From NCBI GenBank assembly GCA_964560135.1, contig CAZLKN010000021.1, forward strand, positions 1 through 50,908: a DNA stretch of 50,908 nucleotides, read 5' to 3'. The position numbers were made by a program, and so were the translations under genes. The notes under the pieces were generated by a model. The model had not been told where the DNA came from, ran no database searches, and worked only from the letters and a program-made list of their open reading frames with translations. Source of the stretch: CAZLKN01 sp964560135. GTDB taxonomy: Bacteria; Actinomycetota; JAICYB01. Positions 33,772 to 42,961 of this stretch are shown here, piece after piece (the first letter of the stretch is position 1; each line of letters opens with the position of its first letter).

Positions 33772-35226
33772 ATGCGAGCGGGATGGAGACAGATTGTCGG
33801 GATGCTGGGGGCCGCCCTGCTGGCGCTGGGCCTCGTCGCGGTGCCGCAGGCCACGCTCGCGGCTGAGGACGGGGTGCCCAACCCGGAGGTCGAGGGTCCG
33901 ATCCAGGGCGGTCTGTCGGGGCGGCCGTGGCACAGCAGCGTGGTTGACATCGAGCCGCACGGGTTCGTCGAGGAGGAGTTCTTCTTCTCCGGGACGAGTG
34001 AGGGCATGCCCTACAAGACCCGTATGGTCGTCCGCCGCCCTGCGGACGGCGACTTCAGCGGTACGGTGTTCATGGATTGGATCAACGTGACCGGCGGCAC
34101 CGACCTCGAGACGATGTGGCCGCCGGCGATCCCCGTCTACCTGCAGGAGCGCCACGCATACGTCGGGCTGACGGCGCAGCTGGTCGGGGTCAACGGGTTG
34201 AAGGTGTGGGACCCCGTCCGGTACGCGAGCCTGGTGCATCCGGGGGATACCCCGCACTCCTACGACATCCTGGCTCAGGCCGTGCAGGCGGTCCGGTCCC
34301 CCGAGGGTGTCGACCCCCTCGGCGGCATCGGAGCCGAGCGGGTGATCGTGGGAGGCGCGTCCCAGTCGGCGGGTCGTCTGCACGACTACATCAGCGACGG
34401 TTACCCGATCGCCGGGCATATCGACGGGTTCTACCTGAGCCGCAGCGGCGGGAACGCCGAGGTCGCCCAGATCGCCGACGACCTCGAGGTGCCGATCATC
34501 AAGAGCCTCGAAGAGAACCTCACCGCTCCCGCCGACCACGACCACTGGGTCGTGTGGGAGGGGGCCGGGCAGGCGCACGCGCCGCTCGCCTGGCATGCCT
34601 ACGTCTGGGACGTCTACCAGCGGGATCTCTGGCGCAACGCGGCCGACCTGCCCAACGGGCTGAATGCGGGCTGCGGGATGAACCAGGGAACCGTGCAGTA
34701 CCAGGTACGGGCGGCGCTGCACTGGATGCATCGCTGGGTCGCCGGCGGCGACATGCCCCCGAGTGCCCCACGGGTCGCGCGGGACGCCGAGGGCGACCTG
34801 ATGCGCGACGCCGACGGCAACGTGCTCGGAGGCCTGCGATACCCGTTCATCGAGGTGCCTCTCGGCCTCCACACCTCGGGCGGCTGCCCGCTGTTCGGGC
34901 ACTCCCACACGTGGAGCCGGGACAAGATCATCGAGCGGTACCCGACCCACGCCGACTACTACTCCCAGGTACAGGCGCACACGAGCACCCTCCAGGCCGA
35001 CGGGTTCCTGCTGCCCTCGGATGCCTCTGAGATCCTGGAGGCTGCCGCCGCGCTGGACATCTGGAACCAGGGATCGTGCTGGGACACCGCCAACCCCGAT
35101 GCGGACGAGAGCGGGCCGGTGACCTCGGTGCTCGGAGCCAACCGGGCCGAGAACTCGCCGGCCGGGTTCGCCGTGCCGGGGGCAGTCGCGACCGCGTCCT
35201 GCACCCTGGCGCCGCTCGGTCTCTAG
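33772..35226 (+). CDS. secreted alpha/beta hydrolase (Abhydrolase_10-like)
   Basis: The 484-residue product has a signal peptide (cleavage near ATLAA, about residue 30) and a domain matching secreted alpha/beta-hydrolase-domain proteins: GPIQGGLSGRPW, HGFVEEEFFFSGTSEGM, then a nucleophile elbow GGASQSAGRL with serine near residue 200. A base histidine is likely in the C-terminal part (TSGGCPLFGHS or nearby). Four or more cysteines point to an oxidising environment. It probably cleaves an ester of unknown type. GAGGAGGG precedes the ATG. It opens a block of secreted hydrolases. Confidence 0.8.
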   Translation: MRAGWRQIVGMLGAALLALGLVAVPQATLAAEDGVPNPEVEGPIQGGLSGRPWHSSVVDIEPHGFVEEEFFFSGTSEGMPYKTRMVVRRPADGDFSGTVFMDWINVTGGTDLETMWPPAIPVYLQERHAYVGLTAQLVGVNGLKVWDPVRYASLVHPGDTPHSYDILAQAVQAVRSPEGVDPLGGIGAERVIVGGASQSAGRLHDYISDGYPIAGHIDGFYLSRSGGNAEVAQIADDLEVPIIKSLEENLTAPADHDHWVVWEGAGQAHAPLAWHAYVWDVYQRDLWRNAADLPNGLNAGCGMNQGTVQYQVRAALHWMHRWVAGGDMPPSAPRVARDAEGDLMRDADGNVLGGLRYPFIEVPLGLHTSGGCPLFGHSHTWSRDKIIERYPTHADYYSQVQAHTSTLQADGFLLPSDASEILEAAAALDIWNQGSCWDTANPDADESGPVTSVLGANRAENSPAGFAVPGAVATASCTLAPLGL

Positions 35227-35363
35227 AGACACTCGGCGTGTGGGGGGTCCTCGCCGGGCCCCCACACGTCCTCGCTCTCCGGCAGGAACCGGGCGGCCGG
35301 TGCCGAAACACGAGGGCAGTGCGTAGGATGTGCCGGGTGTGAACTCAGGCTGGGAGGGGAAGC

Positions 35364-36929
35364 GTGGCTCACCGACCGTATCGCCGGTGGGGGCGGATCT
35401 TCGGGCTGTCCGTCGCCCTTTCGTTGCTCGCTGCCGCTCCGGGGCATTCGTTCACCACATCGCTCCCCGGGCCGTTCACCGAGGACTACGGTGCCTTGCA
35501 CGGCGTGTACCCGGACGATCCCGAGCGCACGCTCCTGGCGTCGAGCGACGACGGGGACTGGTGGCATGCCGTGACGGCGATCGAGGCCGCCACTCCACCC
35601 GCGGACTGCGATCCCCTCTCCGACCCCGAACCCGGACGCCAGGGACGCGTCCCCCTCGCCGACTACGACAGCGGACGGGCACTCGACCCGTACACCTGCA
35701 ACGCTGAGGCGGTCTCCCACTACGGCTTCACCGGCGGTTTCCAGGTCCACCGCTACGTGGATGGCGACGGGCGCGAGTGCGCCTATTACGACAGCACGCT
35801 CATCGCCGGCAAGGACATCCCCAAAGGCGCGGAACCGGGTGTGTACGCGATCGACATGAGCGACTCCGCAAAGCCCGTCCGGACCGCGGTCCTGAACACC
35901 CCGGGCATGCTTTCCCCCCACGAGTCGCTGCGGCTCAATCAGGGTCGCGGACTGCTGGTCGGGAACATGGGTTCCCCGCAGGCCTACACCGGATCCGTCG
36001 ACGTCTACGACGTGACGGAGGACTGTCGCACGCCGCAGCTGCGCTCCACGCTGCCGCTTCCTCTGGTCGGTCACGAAGGTGGTTTCTCCCCCGACGGAAG
36101 GACCTACTGGGTGACCAGCACGGCAGCGCCGGGCATCACCGCCATCGACCTGACCGATCCGTCGCAGCCGAACGTCCTGTGGCGCGTGCCGGACTACGCC
36201 GTACACGGCCTGAACGTCTCCGCCGACGGCAACCGTCTCTACCTCGCCGAAGTCGCCGACTACGTCACGACCACCGCTCAGGGCGCCGGAGGCCTGACGA
36301 TCCTGGACGTGAGTGAGATCCAGAGCCGGATGCCGCTGCCGGAGGTTCGCGAGGTGGGGCGCCTCACCTGGCCGGAGGTGACGATCCCGCAGAACAACGT
36401 CCCGGTGACCATCGACGGACACCCCTACATCATCCACTTCGACGAGTACGACTCGAACGTCTGGAGTCACGATCCCGACAACGTGGTGGGTGGCGTGCGG
36501 ATCATCGACATCCGAGATGAGACCGAACCGCGGACGATCAGCCGTATCCGCCTGGAGGTGCACCAACGTGAGGCCCGCCTGTCGGAGGGCCAGCGTGACG
36601 ACCCGGGGGCCCAGACCGTCGGCCAGGGATATGCGGCCCACTACTGCTCGGTGCCGCGCGAAGTCGACCCGCAGATCGTCGCCTGCAGCATGATCATGTC
36701 GGGGCTGCGCGTGTTCGACGTCCGCGACCCACACAACCCGCGTGAGCTCGCGTACTTCAATCAGCCGTTGGTGTCGGGCTTGAATCCGTCCGAGCGCGGA
36801 GCGTACGCGATGTCTGCGCCCGCCTTCGCCCCCGAGCGCGGTGAGATCTGGTACTCGGACGCCAACACCGGGTTCTTCAACGTCCGGCTGCGCGGGGAAG
36901 CCTACGACCTCCTGACGGGGGCCTCCTAG
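35364..36929 (+). CDS. secreted LVIVD-repeat beta-propeller protein
   Basis: The 521-residue product starts at GTG after GGGAGGGGA and has a Sec signal peptide (LSVALSLLAAAPGHS). Repeats of the LVIVD type are visible (YAIDMSDSAKPV, GSVDVYDVTEDCRTP, TAIDLTDPSQPN, LTILDVSEIQSR, VRIIDIRDETEP, LRVFDVRDPHNP), which together make a beta-propeller. Such proteins are extracellular and of unknown activity; some occur with secreted hydrolases, as here. It directly follows the alpha/beta hydrolase gene. Confidence 0.85.
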   Translation: MAHRPYRRWGRIFGLSVALSLLAAAPGHSFTTSLPGPFTEDYGALHGVYPDDPERTLLASSDDGDWWHAVTAIEAATPPADCDPLSDPEPGRQGRVPLADYDSGRALDPYTCNAEAVSHYGFTGGFQVHRYVDGDGRECAYYDSTLIAGKDIPKGAEPGVYAIDMSDSAKPVRTAVLNTPGMLSPHESLRLNQGRGLLVGNMGSPQAYTGSVDVYDVTEDCRTPQLRSTLPLPLVGHEGGFSPDGRTYWVTSTAAPGITAIDLTDPSQPNVLWRVPDYAVHGLNVSADGNRLYLAEVADYVTTTAQGAGGLTILDVSEIQSRMPLPEVREVGRLTWPEVTIPQNNVPVTIDGHPYIIHFDEYDSNVWSHDPDNVVGGVRIIDIRDETEPRTISRIRLEVHQREARLSEGQRDDPGAQTVGQGYAAHYCSVPREVDPQIVACSMIMSGLRVFDVRDPHNPRELAYFNQPLVSGLNPSERGAYAMSAPAFAPERGEIWYSDANTGFFNVRLRGEAYDLLTGAS

Positions 36930-36990
36930 CCCAGTACCGCGGGGTCGAACCGCTGCGCGCCTTCAGTCCCATATCCCCTGGGGGCGATGG

Positions 36991-37860
36991 TCAGTCAAGC
37001 GTGCCGATCCAGTCCGCGAGGGCGCGGCCGATCTCGGCCCCCGAGTCCTCCTGCACGAAGTGTGCCCCCGGGACGGTGACCTCCGTCTGGTTGGGCCACC
37101 CGCGACAGAACTCGCGTTGCCCGTGGCGGAGGATGGCGCCGGGGTCGGCGTTGAGGAACAGCTTCGGGATGTCGGACGAGGCGAGCCACTCGGCGTAGGC
37201 CGAGACGACGGCGTGGACGTCGGCCGGCTCCCCCTCGATGGGGATCTGGCGCGGCCAGGTCAGCGTGGGACGCCGGGACTCGCCGGCTTCCCGGAACGGG
37301 CGCCGGTATTCCTCCATCTCCTCGCCGGAGAGGGTTCGGAGGACCGCGGACGGCAGGATCGCCTCGACGAACAGGTTGTCCCGGAGGATCATCTCCTCGC
37401 CCGCCGGTGAGCGCAGCGCCTGGAAGGTCTCGCGGGCGGCCTTCGGCCACTCCTCCCAGGTGAGCGGCCGTACGATCGTCTCCATGTAGGCGATTCCGCG
37501 GACGGCGCCGGGATGGCGCCGGGCCCAGTCGAACAGCAGAGCCCCACCCCAGTCGTGGCCGACCAGGATCGCCCGCTCCCGCACGTCCAGCGCGTCGAGG
37601 AGGGCCTCGAGATACCGGGCGTGCTCAGCGAAGGTGTAGCGGTCGGGCCCGGAATCCGAGAGCTTGTCCGAATCGCCCATACCGATGAGATCGGGGGCGA
37701 TGCATCGTCCGAGGGGCTCGAGGGGCGGGATCACCCGCCGCCAGAGGTACGAGGACGTGGGGTTCCCGTGGAGGAACACGATCGGGGCGCCGGCGCCCTT
37801 CTCAACGACCGCCATCCGGGACCCGAGCACGTCGATCCGCCGTTTCGCGTCCGTCGCCAT
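36991..37860 (-). CDS. haloalkane-dehalogenase-like alpha/beta hydrolase
   Basis: The 289-residue protein resembles HLD-II haloalkane dehalogenases (DhaA/LinB). It has HGNPTSSYLWR with the halide-binding N33, nucleophile D103 with W104 in GHDWGG, acid E127 in METIVRP, and H267 in GAHFVQEDS. These four match the catalytic pentad arrangement, so hydrolysis of carbon-halogen bonds is plausible; an epoxide hydrolase or other hydrolase is the alternative. There is no signal peptide. It lies 25 bases after the M19-like gene and is likely in the same operon. Confidence 0.86.
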   Translation of the reverse strand: MATDAKRRIDVLGSRMAVVEKGAGAPIVFLHGNPTSSYLWRRVIPPLEPLGRCIAPDLIGMGDSDKLSDSGPDRYTFAEHARYLEALLDALDVRERAILVGHDWGGALLFDWARRHPGAVRGIAYMETIVRPLTWEEWPKAARETFQALRSPAGEEMILRDNLFVEAILPSAVLRTLSGEEMEEYRRPFREAGESRRPTLTWPRQIPIEGEPADVHAVVSAYAEWLASSDIPKLFLNADPGAILRHGQREFCRGWPNQTEVTVPGAHFVQEDSGAEIGRALADWIGTLD

Positions 37861-37885
37861 GGTCGTGACCTTCGGTTCTGGTTCG

Positions 37886-40441
37886 TCAGGCGTCTTCGAC
37901 GCGGAGGAGTCGGCCGTCGGGGTCGAAGATCACCGCCGTCGGACCCTCGGCGACACAGTAGGTGAAGGTGTCACCGATCCGCGAGTCCGGCTGGCCGACG
38001 GCGAACAGCACGTCCACGTAGCTCGTCCCGGGCGGGATCGCCTCGAGGTCGGCCCGGGCCGGTGGCGTGACGGACGGATCGTGGCAGGCGCTGTTCGCGA
38101 CCCCGAGAGCGCGCTCCCACATCTGCAGGTAGGCCTCGGGCCCCCGTTCGAGGTCGCCGATGATCGCCTCGCCCCTGAGCTTGCGCAGATCCTCGACCCA
38201 GTCCGGGTAGAGGCCGTAGTGCGCCACACCGTCGGTGTTGATGTCGTAGGTGCGCTCTCCGGACACCTGTCGGTGGATGGTGGCACCACCGAAGCCGGTG
38301 AAGGGGTACTCCACCGGATCCGCAACGTCCGCGCCGCGGGGCGCGCCCTGGGAGCCGAAGCCGTTGGTGTCCGCGCCGTAGCCGAAGCCGAAGTAGTAGC
38401 GGTCGCCGACCCAGGTGCGGTGCTCGTCCCAGGTGTCGGCGAAGCTCGAGGACCGTCCCGCGTAAGGGGTGACGACCCCACCGAGGTCGTAGACCCGGCG
38501 GTAGATCCCGTCATCGGCCCAGCTGTGGCTCGAGACCACACCCGAGTACCCTTCCGCCTCCAGCAGGTCCAGCGCCTGCGAGCGCGCGAGCCCGCTCATG
38601 TGGTCGGGGTCGAAGATCATGCCCTTGTCGATCATGCGGTGGAGCAGGTGCTCCCCGAGCCCGGTGAGTCCGCGGGTGCTGCAGTGCGGACCCTCCGGGT
38701 ACAGGGGTGCGACGCCGCTCGCTCCTGTGGCCTGGAGGATCTGGCCGGCGAGCGCGTCCCGGCCGACCAGCTCGTCGGGGGCCGGGGAGTCGTCGGCGAA
38801 GTTCAGCTGGGGCTTGTCGTGTCCGTGGTCGTCGTCCTCGTCGCAGGTCTCCATCTGCCAGAAGCGTCCGGTCTCCAGGAAGTTGCCGGTGTTCACGACG
38901 ACGCCGGTCTCGCCGGCATCACCGGTGACGCCGGACAGCGCATTGTCGAACTTGTTGACAAGCTCCATCTGGCGGACCCCGAGGTCGTAGACCTCGTCCA
39001 GCGCCCGGTCGATGTCGTCGGTGCTGCACAGCGGGACGTCGAACAGCACCCGGCAGTCGAAGAGGCGCGAGACCTCGATCCCCAGGACCACGGCGAGCTT
39101 GCCCTCGTTCATCACGTGACGGGCCTGGAAGGGGTCGGTGACGATCCGGAACCAGCCTCGCCCCGGGCCCCCGTACTGCGCGTCGATGTACCGCTCGAGC
39201 TCGTTGATGCGCTCGGCCTGGAGGCGGACGCCGTCCATCTCGTTGCAGCTGTTGCGTTTCAGGGGGTAGACGGTGCAGAGCTGGTTGTTGTCCACGAGCA
39301 GGTTCACGAACATCCGCAGGCCGCCGCGCCACGCCCGCTCCATCCACCGGTAGTAGATCTGCTCGTAGGTGAGGGAGTTGTACTTCGGCCAGTCGGTGAA
39401 GGTGGGCCAGCCGGCGTTCGTGTCGTGTCCGGCGACGGGGTCCCGTCCGGACAGGAAGGTCTCGAGTACGTGGAGACGGCCGTCGGCGAGTTCGTGCTCC
39501 GGGCAGCCGCTGAGCGCGAAGGGGACGCCGTACGCATGCCAGGGCTGGCCGCAGCGCGCCCGGCCCCCGAGGAACTCGAAGGCCATCATGTGCAGGTGGG
39601 CGTCGAGATAGCCGCGGACCTCCGTGTACGGCGTCTCACCACCGGCGATCGGACCGTCGACGTTGACTTCGACCTCCGGCCATGCCGCGCAGCCATCGGT
39701 GAGGGCGAAGGTGAAGCGTGCAGCGTCGTCGGGGTCGGTGAGGGCGAGGCGCCCATCGGCATCGACGGTCAGGCTCATGCCCAGGACCGGCAGCGTGAGG
39801 ACGAAGCCGTCGGCGTCCTGCTGGAGCTCCCAGTCGGCGCGCTCGCTGGGTTCGTCGTCGGCGATCACGTCTGAGCCGCGTCCGGTGGCGGTGTTCAGGG
39901 GGCTGCGGGCGAGCTCGCCGGCGGCCCGGTCGGTCGTCCCGGCGGTGAGTCCGTCGACGGCAGAGCCGGCGCTGGTGTCCGCGAGTGGGCGGACGGCCTC
40001 GCCGACGAGCCCCTCGGCGGCGGCGAGGAAGGTCTCGTCACCGGCGAAGATCAGGTAGCGGCCGAGGTCCGTGGCCTGGAAATGGAACGGTTCGGGGGGC
40101 TGCGTCCCGGTGGCGAAGCCGCCTTGCGCGGCGACGACGAAGTCGCCGCCGCCGGCCGGCTGGATCGTGTAGCACCCGCCGGCGAGCGCGTAGCGGTCCT
40201 CGGGGACCGCGAGGCGGGGCCGCCCGATCTGGACGGATACCAGGTCGGGGTCCTCGTAGGTGCGACCGGACCCGGCCGTCGCCGACTCGACGTGGCCGGC
40301 GAGCTCATCCGGGAGATGGCCACGCTCGGCGTGCTCGTGGCCGTCGTGGTCGTGCGCGGGGAGCCCCATGGCGAGGGTGCTCGTGGCCAGGACCACTCCG
40401 AGGGCGAGGATGAGTCTGGACAACCACCGGTGGCCGGACAA
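37886..40441 (-). CDS. secreted membrane-dipeptidase (M19)-like metal hydrolase
   Basis: The 851-residue protein begins at a TTG supported by GAAAGG about seven bases upstream and a Sec signal peptide (LILALGVVLATSTLAMG), followed by a His/Asp-rich segment. Residues about 60-290 look like a beta-rich accessory module. The catalytic part carries the metal-type motifs GYLDAHLHMMAFEF (near residue 285), DPDHMSGLAR and GVVSSHSWAD, the latter two matching the DLSH and SHS motifs of renal dipeptidase-like enzymes. The C-terminus is short beta structure. The real substrate is unknown; the fold suggests amide or ester cleavage. It is divergent from the DUF6351 gene. Confidence 0.62.
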   Translation of the reverse strand: MSGHRWLSRLILALGVVLATSTLAMGLPAHDHDGHEHAERGHLPDELAGHVESATAGSGRTYEDPDLVSVQIGRPRLAVPEDRYALAGGCYTIQPAGGGDFVVAAQGGFATGTQPPEPFHFQATDLGRYLIFAGDETFLAAAEGLVGEAVRPLADTSAGSAVDGLTAGTTDRAAGELARSPLNTATGRGSDVIADDEPSERADWELQQDADGFVLTLPVLGMSLTVDADGRLALTDPDDAARFTFALTDGCAAWPEVEVNVDGPIAGGETPYTEVRGYLDAHLHMMAFEFLGGRARCGQPWHAYGVPFALSGCPEHELADGRLHVLETFLSGRDPVAGHDTNAGWPTFTDWPKYNSLTYEQIYYRWMERAWRGGLRMFVNLLVDNNQLCTVYPLKRNSCNEMDGVRLQAERINELERYIDAQYGGPGRGWFRIVTDPFQARHVMNEGKLAVVLGIEVSRLFDCRVLFDVPLCSTDDIDRALDEVYDLGVRQMELVNKFDNALSGVTGDAGETGVVVNTGNFLETGRFWQMETCDEDDDHGHDKPQLNFADDSPAPDELVGRDALAGQILQATGASGVAPLYPEGPHCSTRGLTGLGEHLLHRMIDKGMIFDPDHMSGLARSQALDLLEAEGYSGVVSSHSWADDGIYRRVYDLGGVVTPYAGRSSSFADTWDEHRTWVGDRYYFGFGYGADTNGFGSQGAPRGADVADPVEYPFTGFGGATIHRQVSGERTYDINTDGVAHYGLYPDWVEDLRKLRGEAIIGDLERGPEAYLQMWERALGVANSACHDPSVTPPARADLEAIPPGTSYVDVLFAVGQPDSRIGDTFTYCVAEGPTAVIFDPDGRLLRVEDA

Positions 40442-40562
40442 GTTCGTGCCTTTCTATCGGGTGGGTACAACTTCGCCGTACCATCCGCGGATTCCTGTCC
40501 TCTTCCGACCGGATCCATCGAGCAGGAAGGAATCGGGGGATCACCCGTCGAAGGTTCGTCCC

Positions 40563-42950
40563 ATGACCCGTCGATGGACCCGCGCCGCCCTGGTCGTCGC
40601 CCTGCTCGCCGCACCGCTCGGTACGGCCACGGCGCAGACCGACGATCCCGTCGCCGACGTGCACACCCTGGCCACCCATCCGCTCGTTCCCGGACAGATC
40701 GAGCTCCTCACCGTTTCCACGTTCCCCGACGCCGTCACCGGCGGCGAGGTGCTCGTGGAGGTTCGTGGCCTGCAGCCCGACGACGACCTCGAGTTCCGTG
40801 TGAACGGCGTACCGGCCCCCGCGGACGGCACCACCTTCCTGGCCGGGGGCCTGGACGAGGGCCCGAACACGCTCACGGCGGTCGCCACCGGCCCGGCCGG
40901 GGTACGCCAGGCCGACCTCGAGGTCGTGAACCATCCCATCACCGGCCCGGTCGTCAGCGGCCCCCACCAGCAGCCCTTCCGGTGCCGCACCGTCGACCTC
41001 GGCCTGGGCGAGCCTCTCGACGAGGACTGCTCCGCCCCCACGATCTTGCAGTGGTTCTACTTCTCCAGCGACGACTCGGCGTGGCACGAGCTCGCCGACC
41101 CGTCCGCGCCGTACCCGGACGACGTCGCAACCACGCAGCTGCGGTCCGAGGATCCGGTGCTCGACGGCACCGCCGTCCCGTTCGTGGCCCGCGTGGAGAC
41201 CGCGATCATCAATCGTGGTGTGGCCCGGATCACCGTCCTCGACGATCCGGCCGCGCGCAGCGATCCGAACGATTTCCTTCCGAACTTCAACGGCCGCGTC
41301 TACCACTCCTTCGGGGAGTCCTGTGGCGTCGGCCACGACCAGGGACGCAACACCGTCTTCCACGCCCTCGGGGGCGTGCCCAACCCGAACAACGTGGATG
41401 CCGACAATCTCTTCGCCAACCTCGTCGGCCTGCTGACGCGGGTGGGGGAGGGCGACGTCGTCCTGCATTCGACGCTCACGGCCTTCGGCAACCACTGCAA
41501 TCCGTTCGTGAGCATGGAGACGGCGATGATGCTCAAGGAGCACATCACCGAGACCTACCCCCAGCGGGATGGCTTCGCGCGGATCCGTACCTACGTGGGC
41601 ACCGGGAGCTCCGGCGGCGCACTCCAGCAGTACACGGCCGCCAACAGCAACCCCGGCCTGCTCGATGCCGCGATGCCCGGCGCGTCCTTCGCCGACATCG
41701 CGACGACGGCGATGACGGTGAGCGACTGCGGTCTTCTCGTGAACTACTTCGAGAACAGCGACCTCGACTGGAACGAGCTCCAGCGCGCGATGGTCACCGG
41801 ACACAACGCCCAGACGGGCACCAGCGTCAACTCCATCTGTCAGAGCTGGGTCGACACGTTCCTCAACCGTCTCGATCCCACCTCGTCCTGCGGCGGGCTC
41901 CTGCCCGAGCAGCGCTACCATCCGGAGGACAACCCGGCCGGTTCCCGCTGCACGATCCAGGACGCCAACGTGAACTGGCTCGGCGTGGACCCCGACACCG
42001 GCTTCGCGCGGCGTCCGCTGGACAACGTCGGCGTCCAGTACGGCCTGCGCGCCTTCAACGACGGCCTCATCAGCTTCGAGCAGTTCGCCGATCTGAACCG
42101 TAGCGTCGGCGGCTTCGACGACGACGGACGGATCCAGACCGAGCGTCACCAGATGGCGCCCGAGGTCGCCTCGATCGTCTACGAGGTCGGACAGGTGATC
42201 GGGCGCGGGGCTCTGGCCGAGACGCCGATCGTCGACTTCGCCCCCTACCTGGATCTGGTGCCGATCGCCAACATCCACGAGTCGGTGCGGCCGTTCGTCA
42301 TCCGGGAGCGGGTCCGCCGGTCGGGCGGCGACGGCTCGACGATGGCGATGTGGCGTGGCGTGGTCGTCCAGTCCGACGGATTCGAGGAGGTCGACGCCTG
42401 GGTCGCCGCGGTGAACGACGCCACACCCAGCGGCAATCGGACCGCGGACGTGGCGGCGGCCAAGCCGCTGAGCGCCATCGACCAGTGCGCTCTCGGCACC
42501 GTCGGCGGCCGCGTCGAGGTCCCCGCCGGCCTGCGCGCGCCGGTCGGGATCCCGGTCACGCTGCTACCCGGCTCCGGCCTGCCGGACATCCGTGCCCACA
42601 TGCGGGCCTTCGTGCCCGAGGACCACGAGCTGGGGGCCGGACCCTGCTCGGCGGCGATGCCCCCCGTGACGACGACCCGCATCGCAGCCGGGGGCCCGGC
42701 GAGCGACGACGTCATCAAGTGTCAGACCAAGAACGTCGACCCGGCCGACTACACCGCGGCACTCACCGCCGACCAGCTCGCCGAACTCGCCGACGTCTTC
42801 CCGGACGGCGTGTGCGACTGGTCGAAGCCGTCCGTCGGTGACGTCGCCGAAAGCATCCTGTGGCCGAGCGTCGGCGGCGAGTCCCTGCTCGTCGACGAGG
42901 ACGGCCAACCCGCCCCGGTCGGTCTGGTCTGGCGCACCGCCCGCTCCTGA
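40563..42950 (+). CDS. secreted DUF6351 / tannase-like hydrolase
   Basis: The 795-residue product has a signal peptide (ALVVALLAAPLGTATAQ) and matches the DUF6351 family: VSTFPDAVTGGEVLVEVRG with FRVNG near the start, then an alpha/beta hydrolase elbow GTGSSGGALQQY with its nucleophile serine. Many cysteines (FRCRTVD, EDCSAP, ESCGVG, NHCNPF, DCGLL and others) suggest several disulfides. The family is thought to be related to tannase/feruloyl esterases. GAAGG lies eight bases before the ATG. The gene is divergent from the M19-like gene, sharing 121 bases of upstream DNA. Confidence 0.82.
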   Translation: MTRRWTRAALVVALLAAPLGTATAQTDDPVADVHTLATHPLVPGQIELLTVSTFPDAVTGGEVLVEVRGLQPDDDLEFRVNGVPAPADGTTFLAGGLDEGPNTLTAVATGPAGVRQADLEVVNHPITGPVVSGPHQQPFRCRTVDLGLGEPLDEDCSAPTILQWFYFSSDDSAWHELADPSAPYPDDVATTQLRSEDPVLDGTAVPFVARVETAIINRGVARITVLDDPAARSDPNDFLPNFNGRVYHSFGESCGVGHDQGRNTVFHALGGVPNPNNVDADNLFANLVGLLTRVGEGDVVLHSTLTAFGNHCNPFVSMETAMMLKEHITETYPQRDGFARIRTYVGTGSSGGALQQYTAANSNPGLLDAAMPGASFADIATTAMTVSDCGLLVNYFENSDLDWNELQRAMVTGHNAQTGTSVNSICQSWVDTFLNRLDPTSSCGGLLPEQRYHPEDNPAGSRCTIQDANVNWLGVDPDTGFARRPLDNVGVQYGLRAFNDGLISFEQFADLNRSVGGFDDDGRIQTERHQMAPEVASIVYEVGQVIGRGALAETPIVDFAPYLDLVPIANIHESVRPFVIRERVRRSGGDGSTMAMWRGVVVQSDGFEEVDAWVAAVNDATPSGNRTADVAAAKPLSAIDQCALGTVGGRVEVPAGLRAPVGIPVTLLPGSGLPDIRAHMRAFVPEDHELGAGPCSAAMPPVTTTRIAAGGPASDDVIKCQTKNVDPADYTAALTADQLAELADVFPDGVCDWSKPSVGDVAESILWPSVGGESLLVDEDGQPAPVGLVWRTARS

Positions 42951-42961
42951 GGTGTCAGCCC

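Noticed and set aside
37664..39874. 736-residue plus-strand frame
   Set aside because: Shadow of the M19-like gene on the other strand; low-complexity Val/Gly/Arg composition, no domain, no ribosome binding site.
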